Positions 50,393 to 60,320 are shown, numbered from the stretch's first letter. The stretch is 64,000 bases of DNA from Asticcacaulis sp. AC402 (GCF_000495835.1 NZ_AWGC01000017.1:110722-174721); one strand, 5' to 3'. Notes: generated by a model not told the origin, from the sequence alone. Numbers and translations: made by a program.

Positions 50393-51460
50393 TCATACCT
50401 GGCGCGTCAACAAGCCATGAACGTAACCCAGCTTCTGTTTGATGACCGGAGTCAGGATAAACGGATAGAGATCACGTTCGCCCATGGAGTGGTGGATCGT
50501 GTTCAAGGCCAGCGACAATGGAATCCATACCTCCGCGATGCGTTCGAAATCGAGCACCGAGTAGGGATCAAAACCGGCATCGCCGGGCATTATGCCGGAA
50601 CGTGCCGGCGCCAGGTTGATGCCGAACATATGGGCCGTCTCCAGGCTGTCGACGATGTGCAGCACGTGGGCGAAGCACTCGGCGAAGTCCTCCCAGGGAT
50701 GGGAGGTGGCATAGAAGCTGATATAGTTGGAACCCCAGCCCCGCGCCGGCCCCTCGCGATAGTGCTTCTGCAAGGCCTGGCCGTAGTCGACACTTTCATC
50801 GCCGAAGACGGCGCGGAAACTGTCGACCTTGCCGGTGTTGCGGACCATATGATTCCAGATGAAATGGCCGGTTTCATGGCGAAAATGGCCAAGCAGCGTG
50901 CGGTAGGGTTCGTTCATCATGGCGCGCTGCTGCTCGCGCGTCGGATCGTCGGCTTCTGCGGCACGTATGACGATATGGCCCTCGTCATGGCCGATCAGGA
51001 CCGGCTTGCAACTGCCGTCGGGAAGGATTTCATCGTCTTTCAGGTCGAACCTCAGCCCGCCGACAGGGTCTTCCGTGCGGCCAGGCCGTGGCAGGTCCCA
51101 GCGCAGGAAGGTATAGAACAGGTGGCGCTGGGCATCGGAAATGGCGCGCCAGCGGCGCAGGCCATCTTCGCTCTTGCGATTGGGGACCAGGCCATTGTAG
51201 CGGCAGGCGACGCAGAAGGCGTCTTCGCTTTCGGCGCGAACCAGCCAGTTGCAAACGTCCCAGGCAGCATTGCCGCAAAACCGGTAGAGGAACTGCTGCT
51301 GGTCGACGCGGCGCCAGCGATCCGACTGGGCGGCGTCGGGCTGGACGGTGTGCAGGCAGGTCTCCTCGGCCACAAACCCCAACTGCATCCCGCATTTCAG
51401 GCATGAACGATTTTCGAAATAGATCGCATTGCCGCAGTTGTCGCAGCGAAACAGGCGCAT
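50393..51460 (-). CDS. Putative zinc metallopeptidase with zinc-ribbon N-terminus (PF10005-like)
   Basis: 355 aa. The N-terminus has a zinc ribbon (FRCDNCGNAIYFENRSCLKC) and more cysteines (FCVACRYNG). HFRHETGHFIWNHMV holds the HExxH zinc site (HETGH), with a distal Glu in HPWEDFAECFAHVLHI. Family is described as putative zinc-binding metallo-peptidase; no substrate known. No signal peptide, so cytoplasmic. Lies between two CE2 esterase genes on the same strand (9 bp after the second esterase's stop), so likely in one transcript. Confidence 0.85.
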   Translation of the reverse strand: MRLFRCDNCGNAIYFENRSCLKCGMQLGFVAEETCLHTVQPDAAQSDRWRRVDQQQFLYRFCGNAAWDVCNWLVRAESEDAFCVACRYNGLVPNRKSEDGLRRWRAISDAQRHLFYTFLRWDLPRPGRTEDPVGGLRFDLKDDEILPDGSCKPVLIGHDEGHIVIRAAEADDPTREQQRAMMNEPYRTLLGHFRHETGHFIWNHMVRNTGKVDSFRAVFGDESVDYGQALQKHYREGPARGWGSNYISFYATSHPWEDFAECFAHVLHIVDSLETAHMFGINLAPARSGIMPGDAGFDPYSVLDFERIAEVWIPLSLALNTIHHSMGERDLYPFILTPVIKQKLGYVHGLLTRQV

Positions 51461-51469
51461 GGAGTCCCC

Positions 51470-52576
51470 TTATTTCCCGTCCCAGACCTCCGGATGTGCA
51501 TCGATCCAGCCAATCAGGAGATCACGCACGGTCTGGCTGTCGCTGAGGGACGGGTGATAATGGCAGCCGGTATAGGTTAGGGAATTCAGCGGTAAGAAGG
51601 CGATGCGGTTCTCGCCCCGGGCTTGCAAGTCGGCCATAACGTTTTGGACCTGTTCGCGATATTCGCCTTGCATCTGATCGGTGGCCGTCAGGATGAAAAA
51701 GGCGCCGGGGTGCCGGGCACGCAGATCCTGGACGAATTTGGTGTAGGTGGCGATATAGTCGGCGCGCAGGGCGTCGCGCGTCGCCCACTTTTCCCCCGGA
51801 TTGAGCGAAGTCGAGAAATCGTTGGTGCCCAGGCCAATGACGATGATGTTGGGCTGCCAGTCGTCGGCATTGCGCGTCAGGGTGACGCCGTTCAGCCGAA
51901 CGTCGAAAGGGTAGGCCTGGGGCAGGGGCAGACCGTCGCCGCCATTGTAGTTGCGGACAATGCCCTTGCCGGAAATGGCGCTGAAGCGGTAGTCGGCCTT
52001 GAAATGTTTGGCGGTCAGGGTGCCGTAGACGCGGGTCGCGTCGGTGGTCGCCCATACCTGTTCGGTCGTACAGTCGACCGTCGTCGACGTGTTGCCATAG
52101 CCGACCGTGAAGGAATCGCCGATAAATTCGATGCGGCGTGGATTGGCGGCGGGTGCCGGCAGGACGTTCTCGTTTGACGGTACGAAGAAGCCCGAAAAGC
52201 TGGCTGTGGCCCATTCCGATTCGGTGACCTTTTCGACGCGGATGGTGTGTTCGCCGGCGGGCAGGGGGCCCAGTTCGATGTCGCCCTCGCCGGGTTTGGT
52301 CTCGCTATGGACCTTTTTGCCGTCGAGATAAAAGTTGAGGATATTGGCCGTGTCCTTCAGGCGCACGGTCACCGACGTCCCCTTGAACCGGGCTTCGAAA
52401 TAGGTGCCCGGCCATTGGTGGACATAGCCATCAGTGGCATTGGCTTGCGGAAAGACACGACCGCCGACTTTCATCGGCAGTTGGACTTCGGCCTGGGCGG
52501 CGGTGGTGGTCAGAGCGAGGGCGGCAAGCAGGGGAAGCAATCGCATAATCTTTTTCCACGGTCCGGGTTCGGGCAT
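51470..52576 (-). CDS. CE2-type SGNH carbohydrate acetylesterase (second)
   Basis: 368 aa. Start 52576 is chosen for AAGGAGA five bases ahead; an internal Met (MRLLPLLAALAL) at 52546 would give a tighter signal peptide. Jelly-roll domain GTYFEARFKGTSVTVRL, then FIGDSFTVGYGN (Ser), VIGLGTNDFS and YTGCHYHPS (His). The family acts on O-acetyl groups of hemicellulose. First gene of the esterase-metallopeptidase-esterase run. Confidence 0.88.
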   Translation of the reverse strand: MPEPGPWKKIMRLLPLLAALALTTTAAQAEVQLPMKVGGRVFPQANATDGYVHQWPGTYFEARFKGTSVTVRLKDTANILNFYLDGKKVHSETKPGEGDIELGPLPAGEHTIRVEKVTESEWATASFSGFFVPSNENVLPAPAANPRRIEFIGDSFTVGYGNTSTTVDCTTEQVWATTDATRVYGTLTAKHFKADYRFSAISGKGIVRNYNGGDGLPLPQAYPFDVRLNGVTLTRNADDWQPNIIVIGLGTNDFSTSLNPGEKWATRDALRADYIATYTKFVQDLRARHPGAFFILTATDQMQGEYREQVQNVMADLQARGENRIAFLPLNSLTYTGCHYHPSLSDSQTVRDLLIGWIDAHPEVWDGK

Positions 52577-52695
52577 AGGTGTCTCCTTGGCGTTGGCATG
52601 ATCTAAGCGACTCAGCTACGCAAGGTCAACGTCTTGACAATTTACCGTCTATGCCCCGCAATGGTTAACAGCGCAAAGCTGCGGGGAGACGTGGG

Positions 52696-53547
52696 GTGCA
52701 CGAGATCGACAACTGGTTCACCGTCCTGGCGCTGGGCAGCGTCGCCCTGGCGCTCTGGCTGATCGCCATCCTGATCCTGAGGTCGCTGTTTCATATCGTC
52801 CTGGCTAACAGGCGCGGCAGGGCCAGGTATCATCGTGAGTTCGACGGCTGGAAGGCGGCACGGGTGATTGTTGTCATCATCGGCGCAGCGGTAGCCGGCA
52901 TTACAATGGCCGTCCGGCCGGCGGGCCTGTTACCGCAGGTCCTGATCTGGGCCGGGCTGTTCGCTGCTATCTGTTCGCCATTGCTGATCGCCATCTGGGA
53001 GATCCGGGTCGTCGACATGGAAAAGCCGGTCAACCAGGATGGCCCGCGCCGGCTCGGCCTGGCCGGCAAGAACCTGCTCTATATACTGGGGCTGCCGGGG
53101 ATGATGACCGTGTTTGTCATGGCCGGAGTAGTATTGAACCCGGAGCGCGGCGGCGTGGACTCGCTGTGGAATCCGCCGGTGACGGTGAGCAGCGAGACCA
53201 ACTTTTATCTCTTGCCGCGGCCCACTGCCTGTTCAAAGTGGCTGAGACAGGTCGGCGCGGTGCAATTGCCGTTTGACGGAGCCTACTCGCCGGACCATGC
53301 GGTGATGACCTCGGAATACTGGCTGGATGCGACCCTGAACCAGATCACCTTCAATGCGTTCGATACGTCGGGGTGTTATCTGCGTCGGGTCGATTATAAC
53401 CGCGAGAATGCCCGCATGGTGGCGGCGGTGACGGCCTATAATTTCATCCTGCTGTTCGTGATTTCGACCATCATCTACTCGGTGTTCAAGCATAAGGTCC
53501 GCAAAGGCGTGGCCAAGGCGACGGCACATCCGGCTGACGGAGTTTGA
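52696..53547 (+). CDS. Membrane protein of unknown function
   Basis: 283 aa, GTG start with GGGGAG ahead. Four to five membrane helices: VLALGSVALALWLIAILIL, VIVVIIGAAVAGITMAV, VLIWAGLFAAICSPLLIAIW, LYILGLPGMMTVFVMAGVV, and a C-terminal YNFILLFVISTIIYSVFKH. A soluble loop of ~100 residues with two Cys (PTACSKW, TSGCYLRR) lies between the last two, probably periplasmic. No family recognised. Confidence 0.7.
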   Translation: MHEIDNWFTVLALGSVALALWLIAILILRSLFHIVLANRRGRARYHREFDGWKAARVIVVIIGAAVAGITMAVRPAGLLPQVLIWAGLFAAICSPLLIAIWEIRVVDMEKPVNQDGPRRLGLAGKNLLYILGLPGMMTVFVMAGVVLNPERGGVDSLWNPPVTVSSETNFYLLPRPTACSKWLRQVGAVQLPFDGAYSPDHAVMTSEYWLDATLNQITFNAFDTSGCYLRRVDYNRENARMVAAVTAYNFILLFVISTIIYSVFKHKVRKGVAKATAHPADGV

Positions 53548-53554
53548 TTGAAGA

Positions 53555-53641
53555 GGACCCCTCCGTCTCGACGCGTTTCGCCATTGGCCTTCGGCCTGGC
53601 TCACTTGCTCGCCACCTCCCCATAGAAGAAATGGGGAGGAG
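53555..53641. repeat. R7 intergenic element
   Basis: GGACCCCTCCGTCTCGACGCG, then TTGCTCGCCACCTCCCCAT and a ATGGGGAGGA arm. Close to 34739-34817. Confidence 0.75.
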
Positions 53642-53676
53642 ACGTAAGAAGATATCGCGCCTAACGGTTCAGGCAT

Positions 53677-53708
53677 AAAAAAAGCCGCCGGGGTGAACCG
53701 GCGGCTTT
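53677..53708 (-). terminator. Terminator of icd
   Basis: On the minus strand AAAGCCGCCGG-TTCACC-CCGGCGGCTTT with an 11-bp stem, followed by a run of T (from 53677-53683). 21 bp after the icd stop codon. Confidence 0.92.
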
Positions 53709-53729
53709 CGGTTTGGGCCTCTGGGCGCC

Positions 53730-54944
53730 TTAAGCCGCCAGGGCCTTGTCCAGGTTCGCGGCGATCTTGTCGAGGAAGCCTTCGGTGGTCAGCCAGCCTT
53801 GCGACGGACCGACCAGCAGGGCCAGATCCTTGGTCATGGCGCCGGCTTCGACGGTCTCGATACAGACCTTTTCCAGGGTTTCGGCAAAGTGATTGAGTTC
53901 AGCATTGCTGTCCAGCTTGGCGCGGTGCTTGAGCCCTTGCGTCCAGGCGAAGACCGAGGCCATCGAATTGGTCGAGGTCGATTCGCCCTTCTGGTGCTGA
54001 CGGTAGTGGCGGGTGACGGTGCCGTGGGCGGCTTCGGCCTCCATGATCTTGCCGTCGGGCGTGACCAGGGCTGAGGTCATCAGGCCCAGCGAACCATAGC
54101 CTTGCGCGACCGTATCCGACTGGACGTCACCATCATAGTTCTTGCAGGCCCAGACGAAGCCGCCGGACCACTTCAGCGCCGAGGCGACCATGTCGTCGAT
54201 CAAGCGGTGTTCGTAGGTCAGGCCCAGAGCCTTGTACTTGTCGGCATATTCCGCCGCAAAGATGTCGGCAAAGATGTCCTTGAAGCGGCCGTCATAGGCC
54301 TTCAGGATGGTGTTCTTGGTTGACAGATAGACCGGATAGTTGCGCGATATGCCGTATTCGAACGAGGCACGGGCGAAGTCGCGGATCGAGTCATCCAGGT
54401 TATACATACCCATGGCGACACCGGCGCCGGGGAACTGGAACACTTCGTATTCCATGACCTTGCCGTCATCGCCTTCGAACTTCATGGTCAGCTTGCCGGG
54501 GCCCGGCACCAGGAAGTCAGTCGCCTTATACTGGTCGCCAAACGCGTGGCGGCCGACAACGATCGGCTGGGTCCAGCCCGGAACCAGGCGCGGGACGTTC
54601 CTGCAGATGATGGGCTCGCGGAAGACAACGCCGCCCAGGATGTTGCGGATGGTGCCGTTGGGCGACTTCCACATCTTCTTCAGGCCGAACTCCTTCACAC
54701 GGGCTTCGTCCGGGGTGATGGTGGCGCACTTGACGCCGACGCCGCAGGCCTTGATGGCGTTGGCGGCGTCGATGGTGACCTGATCGTCGGTGGCGTCACG
54801 GTGTTCCATGCCCAGGTCGAAATACTGCAAGTCGATGTCGAGATAGGGATGGATCAGCTTGTCCTTGATCATCTGCCAGATGATGCGGGTCATTTCGTCG
54901 CCGTCGATGTCGACGACCGGGTTTGCCACCTTGATTTTAGCCAT
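53730..54944 (-). CDS. icd: NADP-dependent isocitrate dehydrogenase (eukaryotic-type homodimer)
   Basis: 404 aa from ATG 54944, preceded by AAGGAA; the frame stays open for 44 more codons upstream without homology. [40 protein letters not shown] (substrate Ser/Asn loop), [23 protein letters not shown] (metal Asp) and [12 protein letters not shown] (NADP binding). Oxidises isocitrate to 2-oxoglutarate in the TCA cycle. This type II enzyme is characteristic of alphaproteobacteria and mitochondria, unlike E. coli Icd. Confidence 0.98.
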   Translation of the reverse strand: MAKIKVANPVVDIDGDEMTRIIWQMIKDKLIHPYLDIDLQYFDLGMEHRDATDDQVTIDAANAIKACGVGVKCATITPDEARVKEFGLKKMWKSPNGTIRNILGGVVFREPIICRNVPRLVPGWTQPIVVGRHAFGDQYKATDFLVPGPGKLTMKFEGDDGKVMEYEVFQFPGAGVAMGMYNLDDSIRDFARASFEYGISRNYPVYLSTKNTILKAYDGRFKDIFADIFAAEYADKYKALGLTYEHRLIDDMVASALKWSGGFVWACKNYDGDVQSDTVAQGYGSLGLMTSALVTPDGKIMEAEAAHGTVTRHYRQHQKGESTSTNSMASVFAWTQGLKHRAKLDSNAELNHFAETLEKVCIETVEAGAMTKDLALLVGPSQGWLTTEGFLDKIAANLDKALAA

Positions 54945-55147
54945 TGAAAATTCCTTATCGCTACGGGCGCTGACGGAAGGATACACAGGCTCACAGCCGC
55001 CGCGAACGAGCCCCCTATAGACGGATTTTTCCCTGTCGGCAAATGCCGTTACCTTGCTGATCGCCGCCATGATCACAGGCTTAATTCTTTATTATGCTGA
55101 ACGACGTATGAAGAGTTGGGTTAACAGTTTCAGCCACGTTGTTACGT

Positions 55148-55501
55148 ATGTCGCGCGCCTTGCCATATCATCCTGAAATCCACAGCCGTGGTCGTCCCGG
55201 GGGTGTAACGGTTGCGCTGTTTTGTGTCCTGTTGTCAGCCGTGAGTTTCGCCGCATGGGCCGTGCCGCGTCCGGGCAATGATATGGCGGTGATTGTATCT
55301 CCCTGGGCAAGCCGGCCCGACGCGCTTTTGGCCATTATTCGCGCGGGCGGGCAGCCCACCGCTGCAGGTCGTTGGTCGTTTATCGCGTTTGCCGGGGACG
55401 GCGACGACGATTTTGTGTCGCATCTTTATGCCTCTGGCGCATGGCTGGTTATCGATGCCGGCGGTTTGACCGGGTGCAGATCACCTATTTCCGGAGTATA
55501 A
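55148..55501 (+). CDS. Small exported/membrane protein upstream of chemoreceptor
   Basis: 117 aa from ATG 55148 (a TTG at 55139 is alternative). One hydrophobic segment, VTVALFCVLLSAVSFAAWAV, then a soluble part: MAVIVSPWASRPDALLAIIR ... GRWSFIAFAGD ... SHLYASGAWLVIDAGGLTGC. No named family. Its stop is followed in 3 bp by the chemoreceptor start, whose ribosome site overlaps this gene's end; probable co-translation. Confidence 0.65.
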   Translation: MSRALPYHPEIHSRGRPGGVTVALFCVLLSAVSFAAWAVPRPGNDMAVIVSPWASRPDALLAIIRAGGQPTAAGRWSFIAFAGDGDDDFVSHLYASGAWLVIDAGGLTGCRSPISGV

Positions 55502-55504
55502 ACA

Positions 55505-56965
55505 GTGGACAGTCTTCAGTCGCTTCGCCTCAGCTTTTCGCGCTTCTTCATCGGGTTCCTTTGGGTCAATGCGGCCCTAGTCCCGATCATCAGCCTGTTC
55601 GGGCGCGGTGGTGTTAACCTGACCGCCACCGTCGGTGCGCTGGTTCTGGCGGTGGCAGCGACCTATGTGTGGTGGCGCGACCCAACCGGACCGGCGACAC
55701 GGATCGTGACGGCGCTGGCGACCGCCGGCCTCGTCAGCCTGATGGTGTTCGCCCTGCGCGGCCATACCTATCAGATCGACATGCATATGTACTTCTTTGC
55801 CTGCCTGGCCGTATGTGCAGGCTGGTGCGACTGGAAAGCCCTGCTGGGCTATTCCGGCTTTGTCGCTGTTCATCACCTGGCGTTGAACTACGCCATGCCT
55901 GCAGCCGTGTTCCCTTCGGCTGCGCCGGAACTCGGTCGGGTCGTTGTTCATGCCATAATTATTGTGGTGCAAACGCTTTTTCTGGCTTGGCTGGCCCGGC
56001 ATATCGAAGGTCTTTTTGCGCGTTCGGATGAGTCCCTGGCGGCGGCACGCGACGCCGGTCAGAAAGCCAGCGAACTGGCCCATGCCCAGGAAGACGGCCG
56101 ACGCCGCGAAATCGAAGCGCTAAGTCGCCGCGAAGCTCTGAGCGCAGAATTCGTTCGCCGCATGAACGCCCTTTCGACGCGCTTTGCCGGCTTCTCCGTC
56201 GAGGTATCGGGTGCCGCCGGCGGACTGGCCGAAGCGATGAGCCGGTCGCTGGCCCGGACCCAGACCATGGTCACGGCATCGGATGAAGCGCGCGGGCATA
56301 TCGACGCCGTTGCCGCCGGAACCGAGGAGCTATCGGCCTCCATCTCCGAGATCAACAGCCTTGCCAGCCATTCGACGGAAGTCGCAAGCCAGGCGACGGG
56401 CGAGGTTGCCGCGACGCAGGCCTCGGTTAGAGAACTGGCGTTGTCAGCGCAAAAAATCGGTGACGTTGTCGAACTGATCCGCGCCATTGCCAGCCAGACC
56501 AACCTGTTGGCGTTGAATGCCACGATTGAAGCCGCACGGGCCGGGGATGCCGGCAAGGGTTTTGCGGTCGTGGCGTCCGAGGTCAAGCAACTGGCTACGC
56601 AGACATCGAAAGCGATCGATGAAATTGCGGCTGTCACGAATGGCATACAGGCCTCAACCCGCCAGACAGAGGGTTCAATCGACCGGATTGTGGCGACTCT
56701 GGATGGTGTGTGCCAAACTGCCGGTGCCATTTCCCAGGCCGTTCACCAACAAAGCGCCGCCACGGCCGACATCGCCGCCACGACGCAACAGGTCGCGATC
56801 GGCACATCCGGGATGGCTGACCATATCGCCAGGGTCGGCGAAGATGCGCGAACCTCCGATCAAGCCTCGCGTGGGATGACGCGGCTGTGCGGGGACCTTG
56901 AGGCCATGGCGCGCGAACTTCAGGGCGAGGTTGAGAATTTCGTTGATCAGCTCAAGGCAGCGTAG
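55505..56965 (+). CDS. Methyl-accepting chemotaxis protein with multi-helix membrane sensor
   Basis: 486 aa, GTG start with GGAG 8 bases ahead. Residues about 12-165 carry five to six membrane helices with a buried [18 protein letters not shown] motif seen in integral-membrane MCP sensors, and no periplasmic ligand domain. The cytoplasmic part is a long coiled coil with the signalling tip [20 protein letters not shown] then [20 protein letters not shown]. It should control CheA; no other che genes are near. The input may be membrane-borne (for example energy state). Confidence 0.92.
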   Translation: MDSLQSLRLSFSRFFIGFLWVNAALVPIISLFGRGGVNLTATVGALVLAVAATYVWWRDPTGPATRIVTALATAGLVSLMVFALRGHTYQIDMHMYFFACLAVCAGWCDWKALLGYSGFVAVHHLALNYAMPAAVFPSAAPELGRVVVHAIIIVVQTLFLAWLARHIEGLFARSDESLAAARDAGQKASELAHAQEDGRRREIEALSRREALSAEFVRRMNALSTRFAGFSVEVSGAAGGLAEAMSRSLARTQTMVTASDEARGHIDAVAAGTEELSASISEINSLASHSTEVASQATGEVAATQASVRELALSAQKIGDVVELIRAIASQTNLLALNATIEAARAGDAGKGFAVVASEVKQLATQTSKAIDEIAAVTNGIQASTRQTEGSIDRIVATLDGVCQTAGAISQAVHQQSAATADIAATTQQVAIGTSGMADHIARVGEDARTSDQASRGMTRLCGDLEAMARELQGEVENFVDQLKAA

Positions 56966-57034
56966 TCCCCTTTTGTCGTGAGGCTTATAATGGTGTCTTG
57001 CTGTAATCCAGCGGGACATCAGGAAGGTTGCGAT

Positions 57035-57223
57035 TTAACACCGACGTCTCTGACTTGCCGGGTATGGGTATGACCCTCTGCTCCTGCTGTTGACCGAGGC
57101 GGCGCCGGATCGCGTTACGGCCAAAACATTATATCTGTCAGCGGTCACAACCATGGCTTCGATCCCTTGCTGATCGAACGCGCGACCATGTTCCGCGATC
57201 GGCGATGGACGGTTGGCACGCAT
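57035..57223 (-). CDS. Possible truncated gene next to R2
   Basis: 62-codon frame beginning MRANRPSPIAEHGRAFDQQG then IEAMVVTADRYNVLAVTRSG. Composition looks coding, and the frame runs on upstream until R2 begins at 57256, as if a gene were cut by that element. Family not recognised. Confidence 0.3.
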   Translation of the reverse strand: MRANRPSPIAEHGRAFDQQGIEAMVVTADRYNVLAVTRSGAASVNSRSRGSYPYPASQRRRC

Positions 57224-57256
57224 CGAGCCGCGTCGCGACACCGCCTGTTCGTTGTA

Positions 57257-57534
57257 ATACCTATCAACGAAAAGTTGACGCATCGACAGTAGGTAGACCC
57301 CTCCGCCTCGACGCGCTTCGCCCTTTGGGCTCGCTTGCTCGGCACCTCCCCATTTGAAATGGGGAGGAGAAGAAACCATTGAACATATTCTTTTTTCTCC
57401 TCCCCATCCCTTTGTATGGACCGGGGACATGGCGAGCAAGCGGAGATCGAAGATCGTAGCGCTGCCTGCCGGCGAGGCTCGAGACGGAGGGGTCCCCTAG
57501 CGGAAAGACTGTCAAAGTCAAAGTGGGTTGGTAT
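57257..57534 (-). repeat. R2 element, copy 2 (inverted)
   Basis: Reverse orientation of 42295-42584: begins ATACCTATCAACGAAAAG and ends TCAAAGTGGGTTGGTAT. Carries the same CCTCCCCATTT/AAATGGGGAGG hairpin and the GCAGCGCTACGATCTTCGAT block. Confidence 0.9.
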
Positions 57535-57560
57535 AACATCGGAAGGGGAGGCACATAGCC

Positions 57561-57860
57561 ATGCTCATTGCGAAGATTATTGGCGGGCTTGCGCTGTTTT
57601 TCGGTTTCGTGGTCTGTATGGCTGTGACCTCGGGCATGACGCAGGCCCTGTGGCTCGACACAGATGACGGCAAGGCAGGACGTTTTCGTTGGAACCGCGA
57701 TTGGCACGCCATGGAACAGTGCCGGCGCAAATATCCCGCAGGCAAAAAACGCATTCAGATCTGGGCCTTGCAGATTTTGGGCCTTGGTTTCTTCGTGGCC
57801 CTGATTGGCTATCTCTGGCTGTTGCTTGATCCAACGACGATGTCATGGCCGTCGTCTTGA
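57561..57860 (+). CDS. Small membrane protein
   Basis: 99 aa. Two membrane helices (IIGGLALFFGFVVCMAVTSG and ALQILGLGFFVALIGYLWLL) joined by a basic, Trp-rich loop (RFRWNRDWHAMEQCRRKYPA). No family recognised. AAGGGGAGG stands about 8 bases ahead. Upstream of the CrtI-like gene by 62 bp. Confidence 0.65.
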   Translation: MLIAKIIGGLALFFGFVVCMAVTSGMTQALWLDTDDGKAGRFRWNRDWHAMEQCRRKYPAGKKRIQIWALQILGLGFFVALIGYLWLLLDPTTMSWPSS

Positions 57861-57922
57861 CTGGAATCAAGGCGCGTCGTGCTGCTGTGGGCGATAGGTT
57901 TGTCGTCAAAAGGAGCCTGACC

Positions 57923-59419
57923 ATGAACCGAGATCGCAACATCCTCATAATCGGCGGCGGGATCGCCGGTCTGTGCGCCGGCGTCTATGCCCAGCGCTGC
58001 GGTTATGATGCCACCATCCTGGAACAGCACAGCGAGACGGGCGGACTCGCCACCAGTTGGCGGCGCGGCGGCTATACTTTTGAGACCTGTCTGCATTGGC
58101 TGCTGGGATCGAAGCGTGGTGGTTATCTGAACGCCCTGTGGCGTGAGGTCTGTGACATCGACAGTCTAAGCTTCGTCAATCACGATCTGTACGTTCGGCT
58201 GGAGGCGGAGAACGGCGAAACACTGAACGTCTTTACCGACCCCGACCGCCTTCAGGCGGAATGGCTGGCGGCCTCGCCCGAAGATGCCGACGCCATCCGG
58301 CAGTTGGTCTCAGCCATCGAGCACCTCAAGTCCTTGCCCGTACCGGAGCCGGGCGATTCCTGGCAAGAGTTGCTTGGCGAGTTTGTCCAGATCTTGCCTG
58401 ACCTTCCGTTACTCTGGAACCTGTCGCGGATGAGTTCCGCCGACTATGGCCGGCGCTTCCGCCATCCACTGATGCAGCGATTTTTCGACGACGGCGCCAC
58501 GGGACGTATCTCCGTCCTGGCGCTCCTGTTCTCAATGGCATGGATGGGTTCCGGAAACGCCGGTTACGCTGTCGGCGGTGCGAAATCCCTTACCCAGGCC
58601 ATCCACAATCGCTTCACCGATCTCGGGGGAAAGGTCCGCTGCAATGCCAGCGTCGGCAGAATTCTGGTTGAGGGCGGCTCGGCCTGCGGAGTCGAACTGG
58701 CTGACGGCGAGACTCTGCGCGCCCACGCTGTCCTTTCGGCGGCCGACGGTCACACGACACTCAACACTATGCTGGGAGGGCGGTATCGCAGCGAAGCCCT
58801 CGATACGGCTTATGAGTCCTTTGAGACCTTTCCGTCCTATGTCCAGGTCTCCCTTGGCGTGGGGCGCGATCTCTCCGACCTCCCTGGACTGCTGACCCTG
58901 GTCCTCGACCGGCCGCTCGCCGTCGATCCGACGACCATCCAGTCGGCGGTCACTGTCCGCGTTTTTCACTTTGACCCGACGTTTGCGCCCGCCGGCAAGA
59001 CCGCCGTGACGGTGTTCCTGCCAACCTACAATGTCAGCTATTGGGACAGGCTGCGCCGGGAAGATCCGCACCACTATCAGGCCGTCAAGCATCGGTTGGC
59101 GGAGACGGTGGTCGCCGTGCTCGACAAACGCGTGCCAGGGCTGGCCCAGGCGGTGGAGGTTATGGATATCTCCACCCCGGCTTCGGTCATCCGCTACACC
59201 GGCAACTGGAACGGCAGCATGGAAGGCTGGCTGCCGACGCCGCGGACACCGCTCAGCGGCTTACCGCAAACGCTCCACGGGCTCGAGCATTTCGCCATGG
59301 CCGGGCAATGGGTCCAGCCAGGTGGCGGCTTGCCATCGGGCGTCCTGACGGCGCGATCGGCCGTAGCCGCCCTGTGCCGCGAGGACTCTATGCCGTTTCT
59401 GGCCCCTGCCGAGGTCTGA
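57923..59419 (+). CDS. CrtI-like FAD-dependent oxidoreductase
   Basis: 498 aa from ATG 57923 with AAAGGAG ahead. The N-terminus ILIIGGGIAGLCAGVYAQRC is the FAD-binding Rossmann motif, with EQHSETGGLATSWRRGGYTF typical of phytoene desaturase/carotene isomerase-type enzymes, and FAMAGQWVQPGGGLPSGVLT at the C-terminal FAD site. No carotenoid genes adjoin, so it may act on another polyene, retinoid or lipid. Function beyond FAD oxidoreductase is open. Confidence 0.85.
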   Translation: MNRDRNILIIGGGIAGLCAGVYAQRCGYDATILEQHSETGGLATSWRRGGYTFETCLHWLLGSKRGGYLNALWREVCDIDSLSFVNHDLYVRLEAENGETLNVFTDPDRLQAEWLAASPEDADAIRQLVSAIEHLKSLPVPEPGDSWQELLGEFVQILPDLPLLWNLSRMSSADYGRRFRHPLMQRFFDDGATGRISVLALLFSMAWMGSGNAGYAVGGAKSLTQAIHNRFTDLGGKVRCNASVGRILVEGGSACGVELADGETLRAHAVLSAADGHTTLNTMLGGRYRSEALDTAYESFETFPSYVQVSLGVGRDLSDLPGLLTLVLDRPLAVDPTTIQSAVTVRVFHFDPTFAPAGKTAVTVFLPTYNVSYWDRLRREDPHHYQAVKHRLAETVVAVLDKRVPGLAQAVEVMDISTPASVIRYTGNWNGSMEGWLPTPRTPLSGLPQTLHGLEHFAMAGQWVQPGGGLPSGVLTARSAVAALCREDSMPFLAPAEV

Positions 59420-59459
59420 GAGCTTTGACCTGACAGCCGGAGCATGTTAGCGGCGGTCC

Positions 59460-60263
59460 ATGAAAGATGCCCGCCCCGCTCCGCCGCTCGACCCGAACCT
59501 GACCCTGCCGTGCGTGATCCTGGACCGGCCGCAACTGGCCGACAATATCGGCTCCGTTGCCCGGGTCATGGCCAATTTCGGCCTGCAGGAACTTCGTCTG
59601 GTGGCGCCGCGCGACGGCTGGCCCCAGGAACGCGCCTGGGCGACCTCATCGGGCGCCAACTGGCCGCTGGACGGCGCCAGGGTCTTTGCCACCGTTGCTG
59701 ACGCCGTTGCTGACCTGAAGACCGTGTACGCCACGACGGCGCGCAACCGTGAGGTCCATCTGCCGGTCATCACGCCGCGCCAGACCGCTGCCGACGCCTT
59801 TGTTGCGGCGCAGGGCCATGAAAAGACCGGCCTGCTGTTCGGCGCCGAGCGGGCGGGGCTCGAAACCTCCGACATTGCACTGTGCCACGCCATTGTCACC
59901 ATCCCGGTCGATCCGCACTTTCATTCGCTGAACCTGGCCCAGGCGGTGAACATTATACTCTATGAGTGGCGGTTGCTGGTCATGGATGCGCCCAAGGCGG
60001 CCTTTACCCAGAATATGGACCAGCCGGCGGACCTGAAATTCCTGCATGGCCTGTACGGCCACCTGGAAGACGAGCTGGAAAAGGCCGGCTTTTTCTTTCC
60101 ACCGGAAAAGAAAGAGTCGATGCTGCGCAACCTGCGCGTGGTGCTGAACCGCGCCCGCATGACCGAGCAGGAGATCCGTACCTGGCGCGGCGTGGTCACT
60201 GCCCTGACCAAGGGGCGCGGCCGCGTTCTGGCCAAACTGGCCAAGGAAAAAGCCCCGGAGTGA
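59460..60263 (+). CDS. trmJ: TrmJ-type SPOUT RNA methyltransferase
   Basis: 267 aa. SpoU motifs: LADNIGSVARVMANFGLQEL (motif 1), LLFGAERAGL (motif 2), and HSLNLAQAVNIILYEW (motif 3 with SAM knot). The C-terminal helical extension (DELEKAGFFFPPEKKESMLR) is typical of TrmJ, which 2'-O-methylates position 32 in the anticodon loop of tRNAs. Dimeric cytoplasmic enzyme. Confidence 0.92.
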   Translation: MKDARPAPPLDPNLTLPCVILDRPQLADNIGSVARVMANFGLQELRLVAPRDGWPQERAWATSSGANWPLDGARVFATVADAVADLKTVYATTARNREVHLPVITPRQTAADAFVAAQGHEKTGLLFGAERAGLETSDIALCHAIVTIPVDPHFHSLNLAQAVNIILYEWRLLVMDAPKAAFTQNMDQPADLKFLHGLYGHLEDELEKAGFFFPPEKKESMLRNLRVVLNRARMTEQEIRTWRGVVTALTKGRGRVLAKLAKEKAPE

Positions 60264-60320
60264 GTTGCGGCGGTCCGGGCTTTATGGTTTGATCCCGGGC
60301 ACAACAGGGAGGGGGGCCGC

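Larger units (their letters stand above)
56966..57560. other. Intergenic region with R2 copy 2
   Basis: 595 bp. 57035-57256 contains a weakly coding-like minus-strand stretch; 57257-57534 is R2 copy 2; the last bases before 57561 hold a GGAAGGGGAGG ribosome site for the next gene. Confidence 0.6.
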
